The notes: generated from the letters alone by a model not told the origin. A stretch of 64,000 nucleotides of DNA from Streptomyces sp. MH60 (GCF_002939385.1 NZ_MULI01000002.1:62001-126000); one strand, 5' to 3'; positions 44,209 to 53,709 are shown, counted from the first letter of the stretch. Translations and numbers: made by a program.

Positions 44209-45423
44209 TCACGGCCGGTGGGGAGTCCGACCGCCTAGCAGTACCGCGCAGGACCCGAGAGTCAGCAGTCCACCGGTGAGGAAGGCGCCCCGTACGTCGG
44301 CGGCCGACACGACAAGTCCCCCCAGCGCGGCGCCCGCAGCGATGCCGGCGTTGTACGCACCGGAGTTCGCCGCGAGTGCGAGATCCGTGCGCCCCGGTGC
44401 GCAGTGCAGCATCTCGTTCTGGGTGGTCATGAAGACCGGCCCGAGCGCACCGCCCATCAGCACCAGGAAGACCACCGCCGACACCGGATCGGTGCCGGCC
44501 GCGTACAGGCCGAGCATGCCGACCGCCTGCGTGGCCACGGCCGTGGCCGACGCGGACTGGGGGAAGCGGTCCAGCAGCACCCCGGTGATGCTCACTCCGG
44601 CCAGACAGGCAAGCCCGAACACCACGAACAGGGCGCTGACCGTGCTTGGGGAGAACCCACTCACGTCGCCCAGAAACTTCGCGATGTAGGTGTATCCCGC
44701 GAACGCTCCGGTGGCGGACAGGGCCCCGGCCGCCAGCACCGTCCTGAACCGACGGGTGTCGGGACGTGTTCCGTAGGCGGCCGGCTCTTCCTCTGGGCGC
44801 GAGGTCGGCAGCAGCACGGCAATGGTCACCAAGGAGAAGAGACCCAGAGCCGCCGGCATGGCGACGGGCACCTCCCAGTCGCTCCGCCGGCCCAGCCAGG
44901 TCCCAGCGGGAACACCGACCACCAGGGCGAGTGAACCGGCGACGGACAGTGCCCCGACCGTACGGCCTCTGACCTCCGGCGGGAACAGGCCCACCGCCAC
45001 CGGCCCCAGCACGGCCCAGAACAGTGCCTGGGCGAGCGCGGTCAGCAGCCGCGCCACCAGGAGCAACCAGTAGGAGGTGGCCAGTGCGGCGACCAGACTG
45101 GATACGACGAGTGCGGCAAGCAGTCCCGTGAGCACATGACGACGAGGCACAGCCCGCACGACGTGGGCGAGCGGCACCGACGCCACGGCCACCGTCACGC
45201 CATAACCAGTAACCAGGAGACCGACCGCCGCCACTGACACCCGTAGGCTTTCGGACATCAGTTCCAGGAGACCCACCGGCAGGTTCTCCGCGGTGTTGAA
45301 GGTGAAAGCGGCCAGCATCAGGGCCACGAGTACAGCCAGTCTCCGCCACGGAGCTGCGTGCCCCGTGATCGTGCGGCCTCCTCCTGCCCTCGCCCGTTGC
45401 TCCTGCTTCGTGGCACCGCCCAT
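44209..45423 (-). CDS. MFS transporter (DHA1-type exporter)
   Basis: 404 residues with 12 hydrophobic segments. The start MGGATKQEQ is followed by LAVLVALMLAAFTFNTAENL P, and VASVPLAHVVRAVPRRHVL is the loop 2-3 motif; VAGSLALVVGVPAGTWLGRR is motif C of antiporters. It is like CmlA/arabinose-efflux permeases. It is convergent to the oxidoreductase operon, and there is no regulator directly beside it. Substrate unknown. Confidence 0.87.
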   Translation of the reverse strand: MGGATKQEQRARAGGGRTITGHAAPWRRLAVLVALMLAAFTFNTAENLPVGLLELMSESLRVSVAAVGLLVTGYGVTVAVASVPLAHVVRAVPRRHVLTGLLAALVVSSLVAALATSYWLLLVARLLTALAQALFWAVLGPVAVGLFPPEVRGRTVGALSVAGSLALVVGVPAGTWLGRRSDWEVPVAMPAALGLFSLVTIAVLLPTSRPEEEPAAYGTRPDTRRFRTVLAAGALSATGAFAGYTYIAKFLGDVSGFSPSTVSALFVVFGLACLAGVSITGVLLDRFPQSASATAVATQAVGMLGLYAAGTDPVSAVVFLVLMGGALGPVFMTTQNEMLHCAPGRTDLALAANSGAYNAGIAAGAALGGLVVSAADVRGAFLTGGLLTLGSCAVLLGGRTPHRP

Positions 45424-45582
45424 GGAGGTACCTCACCGGGCCCACTGGGTCCACCGCAACCGAGATTGGTCTTCCGGCGGGGCAGCAGGCCGGCGATCGC
45501 GATCAGCGCCGAGGTCAGGCCGTGGATGCCGTCGAACGGCAGAAGGCGCACGGACTTTGCGGCCGTGGTGGACTGGGGGCGG

Positions 45583-46464
45583 CTACTTGAGGGTTGCCAG
45601 GAAGGGCAGGACCACGTCGGCCATCTCGTCGGGTACTTCCTCCGCGAGGTCGTGCCCCGCGTCGAAGACGTGTCCGGTGACGTCGTGGGCCACGAGCCGC
45701 GCCTGTTCCTCGTTGCGCTCACCGATGAAGGCGGAGCCGCCGAGTGCCAGGACCGGGATGTCGAGCTTCTTCCGGGCCGCCAGCCGGTTCTGTTCCGCGT
45801 CGGTCAGCATGGCCCGGTAGACGGCGAGCATCGCGCGGATACCGCCGGGCATGGAGTAGCAGCGCACGTACTCCTCGACGGCGTCGGGGGTGGCGGTGTC
45901 GGGGTGGCTGCGTTCGTTCTTGATCATGTAGGTGACCAGTTCGCGTTCGTGCCCGGCGATCAGCATCTCGGGGACGTCGGGCTGGAAGTAGAAACCCAGG
46001 TGCCACAGGTGCATGCCACTGGAGACGTTCCCAGGGGTGAGGGCGGTGTGGTCCTCGAAGCCGAAGCCGGGGAACAATGCCTCGGCGAAGACGAGGGCAG
46101 TGGCGTGATCGCGGTGGCGGGCGGCGAGCTGGTAGCCGATCACGGCGCCCCAGTCCTCGCCGATCACGGCGTAGGTCTCGTGGCCGAGGCGGGCCATCAG
46201 CTCGGCGATGTCATCGCTCATCGTCGCGGAGTCGTAGCCGTCCGCGGGGCGGGACGAGTCGCCGAGACCGCGCAGGTCGGGCACGACGACCGTGTGGTGG
46301 GGGGTGAGCTTCGGGACCAGGCGGCGCCAGTGGTAGCCGGTCTTGGGTACGCCGTGCAGCAGTACCACGGCGGGGCCGTCGCCTGCCGTCCGGTAGTGCA
46401 GGCTCGTTCCGTTGACAGCGGCACGTCCGGTGCGCAGGGGCGTTGTGGTGTGGTCGTACATCAT
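45583..46464 (-). CDS. alpha/beta hydrolase, epoxide-hydrolase-like
   Basis: 293 residues. VVLLHGVPKTGYHWRRLVPK is the oxyanion segment with HGxP, as in epoxide hydrolases and haloalkane dehalogenases. VIGEDWGAVIGYQLA carries the nucleophile Asp (G-D-W-G), which marks this subgroup. The cap contains YMIKNERSHPDTATPDAVEE and the final His is in DAGHDLAEEVPDE. ATG 46464 is supported by GGAAG upstream. A TetR gene follows upstream on the same strand and may regulate it. Confidence 0.88.
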   Translation of the reverse strand: MMYDHTTTPLRTGRAAVNGTSLHYRTAGDGPAVVLLHGVPKTGYHWRRLVPKLTPHHTVVVPDLRGLGDSSRPADGYDSATMSDDIAELMARLGHETYAVIGEDWGAVIGYQLAARHRDHATALVFAEALFPGFGFEDHTALTPGNVSSGMHLWHLGFYFQPDVPEMLIAGHERELVTYMIKNERSHPDTATPDAVEEYVRCYSMPGGIRAMLAVYRAMLTDAEQNRLAARKKLDIPVLALGGSAFIGERNEEQARLVAHDVTGHVFDAGHDLAEEVPDEMADVVLPFLATLK

Positions 46465-46638
46465 GACGTGGTGCTTCCTTTCGTGGATGTGCGCGGTGGG
46501 TTGGGCGGGTCCGCGGACGGCCCGGCCTGTCGGCACCGACAGCGGAGGCGCTGTCGTCGTAGCCGGAGCGGACACTCATTTTCTGTATCGTGCGTTCCAT
46601 ATTCGGGCCATGAGAACGCCCGGCAGGTTACGGGAACC

Positions 46639-47217
46639 TCAGTCGAGAGCGGTCAGTGCGACCTCTACGAGTGGTTCGAGGGTGCGCGCGTCCGGCGTGA
46701 TCTTCGAGGAGACCAGTAGCCCGTTGAGGAAGGTGATCAGGAACGCGGCGACCGTGTCCGGGGCGTGTCGCGGCGCGATCTCACCCCGCTCCGTCGCGGC
46801 TCGCAGGACCTCGACCAATGCCTCCCGGCTCGCCTCCTGCATCTCGCGCACGGTGCGCCGGGTCGCCGCGTCCTGAGGCAGTCGCTCGCAGGCGGCGTTC
46901 ACGGCCAGGCAGCCCTGCCCGTCGTTCCCGGTGGCGATGCGGATCCGCTCCGCCAGCAGCGTGCGGATCGCCGCACGGGCGTCCGCGCCCTCCTCCAGAC
47001 TGCGTAGGGCGGCCGCCGCGAGGGTGGTGCGGTAGTGCTCCAGCGCGGCCCGGTAGAGGCCGTCCTTGTCGCCGAACGCGGCGTACAGGGACCCCTGTCC
47101 GATCCCCAGGTGCTGGGTGAGGTCTCGCACCGAGGTCGCCTCGTAGCCACGCGTCCAGAACAGTTCCATGGCGCGGCTCACCGCCGCCTCGGTGTCGAAC
47201 TCCCGGGTCCTTGCCAT
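46639..47217 (-). CDS. TetR-family regulator
   Basis: 192 residues. MARTREFDTEAAVSRAMELF WTRGYEATSV is the usual first helix pair and GIGQGSLYAAFGDKDGLYRA the recognition helix. The C-terminus has GQGCLAVNAACERLPQDAAT, found in the TetR_C_33/AcrR subset of small-electrophile responders. It lies 174 bp upstream of the epoxide-hydrolase-like gene on the same strand, so it may control that gene and itself. Confidence 0.86.
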   Translation of the reverse strand: MARTREFDTEAAVSRAMELFWTRGYEATSVRDLTQHLGIGQGSLYAAFGDKDGLYRAALEHYRTTLAAAALRSLEEGADARAAIRTLLAERIRIATGNDGQGCLAVNAACERLPQDAATRRTVREMQEASREALVEVLRAATERGEIAPRHAPDTVAAFLITFLNGLLVSSKITPDARTLEPLVEVALTALD

Positions 47218-47437
47218 GACCTCACCGTAACCTATCTGGATCGACCGCTCAAGAAAGGGGGCTCGTCCTGAAGGGCTGTGTGTCCCGGACAGGGGTGGTG
47301 CGGTTCGTGCTGGGCGGTCGGAGTGCTGGAGGGATCGGCTCCTGGGTGTCGCCGGGGGACTTCGAGCGGGCGGGTGCAAAGTCCTCGCCGGCGTGACCGG
47401 TTGCGTCGAGTGCGGCAGTCGGTTGACCGTCGGATAA

Positions 47438-47459
47438 ACTGCAACTAGCTTGGTGGCAG
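47438..47459. promoter_or_regulatory. Rrf2 operator, copy 1
   Basis: A 22-bp imperfect dyad with arms ACTGCAACTA and GGTGGCAG begins 45 bases before the Rrf2 start. It shares 18 of 22 positions with the site at 47972-47993. This argues for autoregulation by the Rrf2 protein. Confidence 0.65.
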
Positions 47460-47482
47460 TTAATCGATGGCAGGAGTCGGAG

Positions 47483-47926
47483 ATGGCGGGGCTGAGCAGC
47501 AGGAGTGCGGTGGCGGTCCACGCGCTTGCGATGCTGGCGCACCGGCGTGGCGGCATGCTGACTTCCGCGGAGATCGCGGACAGTCTCGAGAGCAGTCCTG
47601 TTCTTGTGCGGCGCGTCCTCGGGCGCCTGCGGGACGCTCACCTCGTGCGGTCCACCGAGGGCCGGGCAGGTGGCTGGTCCCTTGCCCGCGCCCCGCGGGA
47701 CATCACGCTCTACGACGCGTATGCCGCCGTGGAGGGGGAGCGGATCTTCTCGGGGCACTCCCATCCGCCCAGCGAGGCGTGTGTGGTCGGCCGCAACATC
47801 GACGCCTTGCTGGATGTCGAGTTCCAGGATGCGGAGCGAGCCCTTCAGGCGCGGCTCGGCCGGACGACGATCGCCGCCCTGCTGCAGCGGATCCTGGCCT
47901 CCGACATCGAAGCGAAGGGCCGCTGA
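47483..47926 (+). CDS. Rrf2-family regulator (YwnA-like, without FeS cysteines)
   Basis: 147 residues. SRSAVAVHALAMLAHRRGGM LTS, then ADSLESSPVLVRRVLGRLRD and RSTEGRAGGWSLARAPRDIT form the winged helix with the Rrf2 G--GG wing. Only one Cys (ACVVGRN) is present, so the three-Cys Fe-S site of IscR/NsrR is absent. The ATG at 47483 is chosen for MAGLSSRSAV. It precedes an amidohydrolase gene whose promoter carries the same 22-bp site, so it is very likely its regulator. Confidence 0.86.
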   Translation: MAGLSSRSAVAVHALAMLAHRRGGMLTSAEIADSLESSPVLVRRVLGRLRDAHLVRSTEGRAGGWSLARAPRDITLYDAYAAVEGERIFSGHSHPPSEACVVGRNIDALLDVEFQDAERALQARLGRTTIAALLQRILASDIEAKGR

Positions 47927-47971
47927 TCCGGCCGTGACACGTACGCGTCCCGCGTCATGACACATCCCCAA

Positions 47972-47993
47972 ACTGTAACTAACTCGGTTGCAG
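47972..47993. promoter_or_regulatory. Rrf2 operator, copy 2
   Basis: Arms ACTGTAACTA and CGGTTGCAG, matching the 47438 site in 18 of 22 positions. It lies 46 bp after the Rrf2 gene and 122 bp before the amidohydrolase start. Confidence 0.65.
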
Positions 47994-48114
47994 ATATGTC
48001 CCAGGATGCGGTGCTCCAGGGCGGATTTCCCGCTCCCGGTGTCAGCAGCCGCCCAGTCCCCTCTACACGCGCCCGGACTCGAACACCCAGTCAGGACGCG
48101 CAGGAGTGAGAGCG

Positions 48115-49356
48115 ATGAACGAGACAGAGGCAGCGCTCACGGGCGCGGAGGCTCGTGGCCCCGAGATCCACGACCTCGTGATCAGCCGCGCACGTGTCTT
48201 CGACGGCCGCCGGATGCTCACCGGTCTGTATGACATCGCCGTCGACGGCACACAGGTCGCCTCCGTGTCGGCCGAACCGCTCAGGGGCAGACAGGAGGTG
48301 GACGCGGCCGGAGGGTGGGTCATGCCGGGGCTGATCGACACTCACGTCCACTTCTACGACGTGCGCGCGGTCTCCGACGCGGATGCGATGCGGGCCTTCG
48401 AGGAGAACGAGCTTCCCGGACGGCTCGGGTTGTTCCTGGACCACGGGATCACCACCATCAAGTCGGTGGGCGATCCGACGGACGGGATCCTGGACACACG
48501 GGACAGGATCGCCACGGGTGCGCTCAGGGGCCCGCGCCTGCTGGCGACGGGGTGCGGCATCACCGGACGCGATGGTCACCCCGCCGCCACGGTCTTCCGC
48601 GACAACCCCTGGGCACGCAAACGCTTCACCGGCGAGGTCGGCAGCGTGCGGGAGATCCGCGACCTGGTGCACCACCTGGCCGACCGCAAGGTGGACGCGA
48701 TCAAGCTCCTGTCAGAGGGCGCGTGCGCACATTCCGGCGGGCCGAGCTACCTCTGGCAGAACCCCGCCTTCCCGGATGGTGTCGAGCTGGAGCGGCTTCC
48801 CCTCGATCTCCTTCGGGCCGGCATCGAGGCCGGGCACGAGCGGGGACTTCGGGTCACCGTCCACACCACCCAGCAGACCGCGGCACGCGAGGCGATAGAA
48901 GCCGGGGCAGACGGCCTGGAGCACGGGGTCACCGCCGAGCCCCTCACCGACCACTCGCTCATCGGCCTGATGGTCGAGCGCGGCATCACCTACACGCCCA
49001 CGCTCTGGATCGACGACGCCCACCCCGACGCCCGCGACAACCTCCGGAAGGCCGCCGCGGCCGGCGTGCCCATCGCGCTCGGCAGCGACACCTTCAGCGG
49101 CCGGGGCCTCTTCGGAGCCAACACCCTCGAAGAGGCCGAACTCATGGTGGCGGCCGGGATGACGCCCACCCAGGTGCTGACGGCGGCCACCAGCGGCGCG
49201 GCGCGGCAGTGCGTCCGATCCGACCTCGGCACAGTGGCCCCCGGCAAGCGCGCCGACCTGCTCGTGCTCAACGCCGATCCCACCACGGACATCCGCAACC
49301 TGCGCGCACTCCGCCTGGTGATCCTCAACGGCGAACTCGTCGTCGACAAAGGCTAG
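48115..49356 (+). CDS. metal-dependent amidohydrolase
   Basis: 413 residues. The barrel has DTHVHFYD (metal His-x-His), AIKLLSEG (bridging Lys), VTVHTTQQ and ADGLEHGVTAE (metal His), and IALGSDTFSG (catalytic Asp). The beta-sandwich ends LVILNGELVVDKG. This is the imidazolonepropionase/prolidase-like group of amidohydrolases. ATG 48115 has AGGAG eight bases upstream. Regulation by the preceding Rrf2 gene is indicated by the duplicated site. The substrate is unknown; no signal peptide is present. Confidence 0.85.
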   Translation: MNETEAALTGAEARGPEIHDLVISRARVFDGRRMLTGLYDIAVDGTQVASVSAEPLRGRQEVDAAGGWVMPGLIDTHVHFYDVRAVSDADAMRAFEENELPGRLGLFLDHGITTIKSVGDPTDGILDTRDRIATGALRGPRLLATGCGITGRDGHPAATVFRDNPWARKRFTGEVGSVREIRDLVHHLADRKVDAIKLLSEGACAHSGGPSYLWQNPAFPDGVELERLPLDLLRAGIEAGHERGLRVTVHTTQQTAAREAIEAGADGLEHGVTAEPLTDHSLIGLMVERGITYTPTLWIDDAHPDARDNLRKAAAAGVPIALGSDTFSGRGLFGANTLEEAELMVAAGMTPTQVLTAATSGAARQCVRSDLGTVAPGKRADLLVLNADPTTDIRNLRALRLVILNGELVVDKG

Positions 49357-49700
49357 ATGAGCCGAGCCGCTCCGGTCGCTGCCGTTCTCGACGGGCTCCG
49401 GCGGCCGGTATGACGATTACACCCACACGGGCGGCGCACTCGCCAAAACGCCTGTTGGCGCCCTCAACGAGGCGGCTATCAACAGGGCCTGCACAAAACT
49501 GTGCTGCGCCACTTGACTGCCGCCCCCCTGTCGTCCTGCCCCTCGCCGCCCGCATGCCCGCTCATGCGGCGGAGACGCTTGTGCTGTCTGGGACCACCGC
49601 GCGTCTGCCGGTGGCGGTCGAGTCCCGTGAGGATCATGGCCGGGAAGCCTTTAAGCGCTGGAATGCCGGTGCCCACCCAGCCGGTAACAGGGAGAGGCTC
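49357..49700. other. gap between amidohydrolase and secreted-protein genes
   Basis: About 340 bp. Open frames here are continuations of shadow frames from the amidohydrolase. No repeat, hairpin or gene was recognised. The promoter of the secreted-protein gene is expected near 49600-49680. Confidence 0.3.
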
Positions 49701-50075
49701 ATGAGTACAGCGCGAAGGACACGACGGCGGGTGGTCGCCACGGTCTCGGCCGCGCTCACGACCGCTGTCGGGCTGCTGGTGGTGACCGCGGCGCCTGCGA
49801 GTGCCGAGGTGAAGTCCACCTGCGGTGGGTACATCTGCGTCGCCACCGCGTACCAGGGCCGCGACTACGTCCATGACATCACCGTCACGACCAGGGACGG
49901 GCTGCCGGGGACGCTGCGTGCGTTCGTCGGTGACCACCGGGGGAGCAAGGCGAACGTCTCGCAGTGGCGGTTCGTCGTCAACCGGGAGACCAGGGCGTAC
50001 CCGAGGCTGGCCGTCTGCGGTGGCCTCGATCGCGGTGGCCGGGTCATCGAGAACCACTGTGTGATGATCCCCTGA
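49701..50075 (+). CDS. small secreted protein, unknown function
   Basis: 124 residues with a Sec signal: TARRTRRRVVATVSAALTTA, then VTAAPASAEV as the likely cleavage. The mature part has four Cys (STCGGYICVAT, AVCGGLDRG, ENHCVMIP) suitable for two disulfides. RBS GGGAGAGGC lies before the ATG. The family is not recognised, and it has no operon partner. Confidence 0.68.
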   Translation: MSTARRTRRRVVATVSAALTTAVGLLVVTAAPASAEVKSTCGGYICVATAYQGRDYVHDITVTTRDGLPGTLRAFVGDHRGSKANVSQWRFVVNRETRAYPRLAVCGGLDRGGRVIENHCVMIP

Positions 50076-50538
50076 AGGCAGTGGCACGGCCTGCCTGTGT
50101 TGGCAGGAGAGGACGAGGGGTCCCGATGGCCTGAACGATCTGTTCGTGCTGCTTGAGCACGCGCACAAGTGAGGATGGGCGAGCCGATCGCGGCCGAAGG
50201 GCACGCGGCCTCCTCCCTCCGGCCCTCCGACGCTGCCGGAGGCGGGCAGCACGGCGAGCTGCTGGGACAGGTGCGCGTCGCCTCCACCTCATCGCCATCA
50301 CCATGCCGTCCCTCCTCGCCCGCCTCCTTCGTGTGGCCGAATCCACCCGGACCGAAGCGATCCTCACCAGGCGGTGAGGTGTTACGCCGACCGGCTGCCC
50401 TTGGGCGGCACGCGTCCAGCTGCCGGGTGATGGTGACACGAGCCGGTTCGATCAGCAGCGGATCCGGTACGGCAGGCGCGGGATGCGGGACGGACACACG
50501 GGACGCCCGGAGCGGACGGTGGAAGAGAGGCAGGCGCG
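50076..50538. other. 460-bp gap before SpoIIE-type phosphatase gene
   Basis: No gene with supportable features is seen. Minus-strand frames here are Arg-rich shadows. The phosphatase gene promoter should be within the last 150 bp. No tandem repeats or hairpins of note were found. Confidence 0.3.
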
Positions 50539-51918
50539 ATGGTGGCGGACTGGCAGGAGCCATCGGAGGACGACTCGGTCGACGAAGCCCCCGAAGAGTC
50601 CTACACCTCGCTGCTCGACCTGCCCCTCAGCTCGGACCTGAACCGTATCGGCGAGCAGTTGCACGCCCTGGCCCGTGCCCAGAGCACCTTGCAGGAGCTG
50701 CTTCAGGCAGTGGTGAACATCACCGGTGAGCTGGAGCTGCCCATGGTGTTGCGCCGCATCGTGCGCACCGCGATGGACCTGGTGGGCGCCCGCTACGGGG
50801 CCATGGGTGTACTCGACCAGGAGGGCAGGCTCCTGGAGGAGTTCATCCCGCTGGGGCTCACCGCCAAGGAGCTGGCCGACCTGGAAGGGGTGGAACTGCC
50901 CCGGGGGCGTGGCCTGCTGGGGCACTTGATCCACCATCCGGAGCCGTTGCGGCTCAATGACATCTCAAGCCATCCGGAGTCGGCCGGCTTCCCGCCCGGG
51001 CACCCGCCCATGCGTTCCCTCCTCGGCGTTGCGATCAGCGTGCGCGGACAGGTCTACGGCAACCTGTACCTCTCCGAGCGCAAGGACGGGCAGCCCTTCG
51101 ACCGGCACGACGAGGGCGTCATCCGCGCCCTGGCCGGTACGGCCGGCGTGGCGATCGAGAACGCCCGCCTCTACCAGCAGGTCCGCAACAGCAGCGAGCA
51201 GTTTCAGCGGCTGCTGCTTCCGCACCTGCCCGACCTGCGGCCCTTTTCCGCCGGCGCCGCCTACCGCCCGGCCAGCGCCCCGGCCGCCGTGGGCGGCGAC
51301 TGGTACGACGCCATGCTGCTGCCCGACGGAGCCTGCGTGGCGGTGATCGGGGACGTCGTGGGACACGACCTGCGAGCCGCCGCCACCATGTCCCAGATCC
51401 GGAACATGCTGCGGGCCCTGTACTACGACCAGAGCGCCCCGCCCAGCTCCTCCCTCACCCGGCTCGACCGCATCATGAACACCGCCCTGGACCAGACGCC
51501 CATCGCCACGGCGCTGCTCGCCCGGCTCGAACCCTCCGGCTCCGCCTGGCAACTGCGCTGGTCCAGCGCCGGGCACCCGCCGCCACTGGTGCTGCTGCCC
51601 GACGGGCGGGTCCGCTACCTGGACAGCGAGCCGGGGATCCCTCTCGGGGTGGCGCCCGACCTGCCCCGCCCCGACCACTGCGAGGCCGTGCCGGTGGACA
51701 GCACCGTCGTGCTGTTCACCGACGGGCTCGTAGAGGTCCCCGGCCAGCCGCTGGACCGAGGGCTGGACGCCCTTGCCGTCGCCGCCTCCCGGTTCGCCGG
51801 TCTGTCGCCGGACGAACTGTGCCGGGCACTGCTCACCAACCGCCCTGGAGACGGCCACGACGACATGGCCGTCATCGCCCTGCGCACCCCGCCCCTGACG
51901 GGCTACGCCTGCTCCTGA
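50539..51918 (+). CDS. GAF-SpoIIE (PP2C-type) serine phosphatase
   Basis: 459 residues. A GAF domain covers about 55-225 (DLVGARYGAMGVLDQEGRLL, LLGVAISVRGQVYGNLYLSE). The PP2C/SpoIIE domain follows with VGGDWYDAMLL, IGDVVGHDLRAAATMSQIRN, WSSAGHPPPLVLLPDGRVRY, LFTDGLVE and GHDDMAVIALR, giving all metal-binding Asp. Such RsbU-like enzymes dephosphorylate anti-anti-sigma factors and so tune a sigma factor. No anti-sigma gene is nearby. The ligand of the GAF domain is unknown. Confidence 0.9.
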   Translation: MVADWQEPSEDDSVDEAPEESYTSLLDLPLSSDLNRIGEQLHALARAQSTLQELLQAVVNITGELELPMVLRRIVRTAMDLVGARYGAMGVLDQEGRLLEEFIPLGLTAKELADLEGVELPRGRGLLGHLIHHPEPLRLNDISSHPESAGFPPGHPPMRSLLGVAISVRGQVYGNLYLSERKDGQPFDRHDEGVIRALAGTAGVAIENARLYQQVRNSSEQFQRLLLPHLPDLRPFSAGAAYRPASAPAAVGGDWYDAMLLPDGACVAVIGDVVGHDLRAAATMSQIRNMLRALYYDQSAPPSSSLTRLDRIMNTALDQTPIATALLARLEPSGSAWQLRWSSAGHPPPLVLLPDGRVRYLDSEPGIPLGVAPDLPRPDHCEAVPVDSTVVLFTDGLVEVPGQPLDRGLDALAVAASRFAGLSPDELCRALLTNRPGDGHDDMAVIALRTPPLTGYACS

Positions 51919-51970
51919 TCGTCCCCAGTCCCGGCGCCTCAGCCCGCCACCCAACGAACCATCCGATGGC

Positions 51971-52002
51971 GAGCCCACGAGCCCACGAGCCCACGAGCCC
52001 AC
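51971..52002. repeat. 8-bp tandem repeat, four copies
   Basis: GAGCCCAC occurs four times without interruption, followed by a decayed fifth unit. It lies 50 bp after the phosphatase gene, in non-coding sequence. Slippage between copies could vary its length. Confidence 0.85.
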
Positions 52003-52261
52003 GAGCCACGCGCGCGGCCCTACGCCAAACGGGACCCGCCGCCCCAACTCCTGCCGAGGGCGGGCAGCAGGCCATCACAGACCCGCCCCGTCAGGACCGC
52101 TGAACACGATTCCCTGCTGTGCACAACCGCCCTCCTGCACACCGGCCGAGCAGGGCCCGGTTCGCGTTGCGCAGCGGCCGCCCATCGCGTACGCCGGAAC
52201 GTTGAGCCGCTGACTCCCGCTTTCGCCCGAGAGACCCAGCCGTGGACGACCGCCGAGAGTC

Positions 52262-52783
52262 GGCCGTCGGGGCCGGGCCGCGGCCCGTGCCCTGCCCGAA
52301 GGCCGGATCGACGCGCTCGTCGTGCGCACACCGCTTCCGATCCCGGGCGACGGTCTGAACGTGACCGTCCTGTACGACGAGCCCCGGGCTCTCCTCGTGT
52401 CCGCGCTCCACCGCCTCGCCGGGGAGGAGTCGGTCACCCCGGACGACTTCGCCGACGAACCCCTCGTGGCCTGCGCCGGCATGGCCGCGCTGTGGACCGG
52501 GTTCTGGCGGCTGGACCCCCGTCCGGACGGCAGTCCGGCGCCACTCGGTCCCATGCTCGTCGACACCTTCGAGGACAAGCTCGAAGTCGTCGCCGACGGC
52601 CGGGCCATCGCCCTCGTACCGGCCGACGACCGGCGCTGCACACTCCGCGACGACCTCGTCACCATCCCCGTCGAGGGAGTCGAGCCCTGCCAGGTGGTGG
52701 TCGCCACCCGCTTCGCGGACGCCAACCCGCTCGTCGCCCGCTTCCGTGAATCCGCGAAGAACTTCCTGGTCCGCGAAGCCTGA
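52262..52783 (+). pseudogene. LysR-family regulator lacking its DNA-binding half
   Basis: The frame carries AARALPEGRIDALVVRTPLP, then LYDEPRALLVSALHRLAGEE and LVDTFEDKLEVVADGRAIAL, matching the second half of a LysR effector domain. Nothing like a winged helix occurs upstream to 51919. A GTG at 52322 could start a 153-residue peptide, but it would be unable to bind DNA. Probably a decayed regulator of the convergent SDR gene. Confidence 0.65.
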
Positions 52784-52785
52784 GT

Positions 52786-53709
52786 TCAGGCGGCGTACGC
52801 CGCGATGAACCGTTCGGCGGCGTCCCAGAGTTCGCCCTCGCGCCGGGGGTCGTAGGACTCCTCGGACGACCGGGCCGCACGGGCGCGGTCCACGTAGGAC
52901 CCGCTCGGTGCCCTGGTCGTGCCGAGCACGACGTCGGCGAGGTAGCGCCCGGCGGCACCGCGGCCGGTCGCGAACGGCGTGAGGGTCATGAGCGGCAGGA
53001 TGCGGCGCATCGCGAACCGGGAGACGGGCCCCGCGTTCCGGGCGAGGCCGGTGCCGGGGACGAAACCCGGGTTGTAGGCGACGGCGTCGATCCCGGCCGG
53101 CAGCCGGCGCGCGTACTCGTGAACCAGGTGGATCGCGGCCAGTTTGCTCGTGGAGTACGCGGTACGTCCCCCTGCCGCGGTGTCCGGCTTGGGGAAGGCG
53201 CCGGGACGGGCCAGGACATCCGGGGACTTCCATGCCGGGCCGGGCACCATGCCCATGTTGTGCTTGAAGTCGCCGAAATGGGTGTCGCTGGCGGTGATCA
53301 CGATCCGGGCGGGAGTCACGAACCGGTCCTGGAGCAGGCGGACGAACAGGTGGTTGGCGAGCACATTGATCGCGAAGGTCGACTCGAACCCGTCGGGCCC
53401 CTCGGTCAGCGCGTTCGTGTACTGCATGCCCGCGTTGCCCACGAAGCCGCGCAGCGGAGGCAGCTCACCCTGCTCCAGCCGCTCACGGATCTCGGCGGCG
53501 GCCGACTTGACGCTCCCGAGCGAGCCGAGGTCCGCCGAAACGTGCGAGACCGTGTGCCCGCCCTCGCTCAGCTCCGCGGCCAGGCGTGCGCCCTGGGACC
53601 CGCGTACGACGACGAGGAGGTGCACGCCTGGTGACCGGCGCAGGATGTGCTCGGCGGCGATGCGGCCGATGCCGCGGCTCGCGCCCGTCATCACGACGGT
53701 GTGCTGCAT
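52786..53709 (-). CDS. SDR family protein (protochlorophyllide-reductase/retinol-dehydrogenase-like)
   Basis: 307 residues. VVMTGASRGIGRIAAEHILR is the cofactor loop; VGNAGMQYTNA replaces NNAG; ITASDTHFG gives Ser and YSTSKLAAIHL the Tyr-Lys pair. The longer insertion after the Ser (KHNMGMVPGPAWKSPDVLAR) and C-terminal extension fit the subgroup of light-independent protochlorophyllide-like SDRs. It is divergent from an XRE/MmyB regulator, a common pair in Streptomyces. Confidence 0.86.
   Translation of the reverse strand: MQHTVVMTGASRGIGRIAAEHILRRSPGVHLLVVVRGSQGARLAAELSEGGHTVSHVSADLGSLGSVKSAAAEIRERLEQGELPPLRGFVGNAGMQYTNALTEGPDGFESTFAINVLANHLFVRLLQDRFVTPARIVITASDTHFGDFKHNMGMVPGPAWKSPDVLARPGAFPKPDTAAGGRTAYSTSKLAAIHLVHEYARRLPAGIDAVAYNPGFVPGTGLARNAGPVSRFAMRRILPLMTLTPFATGRGAAGRYLADVVLGTTRAPSGSYVDRARAARSSEESYDPRREGELWDAAERFIAAYAA

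Noticed and set aside
45440..45575. Minus-strand piece with a transmembrane-like run (LTSALIAIAGLLPRRK)
   Set aside because: Could be the last helix of a lost MFS gene, but there is too little sequence and no second motif to support it.
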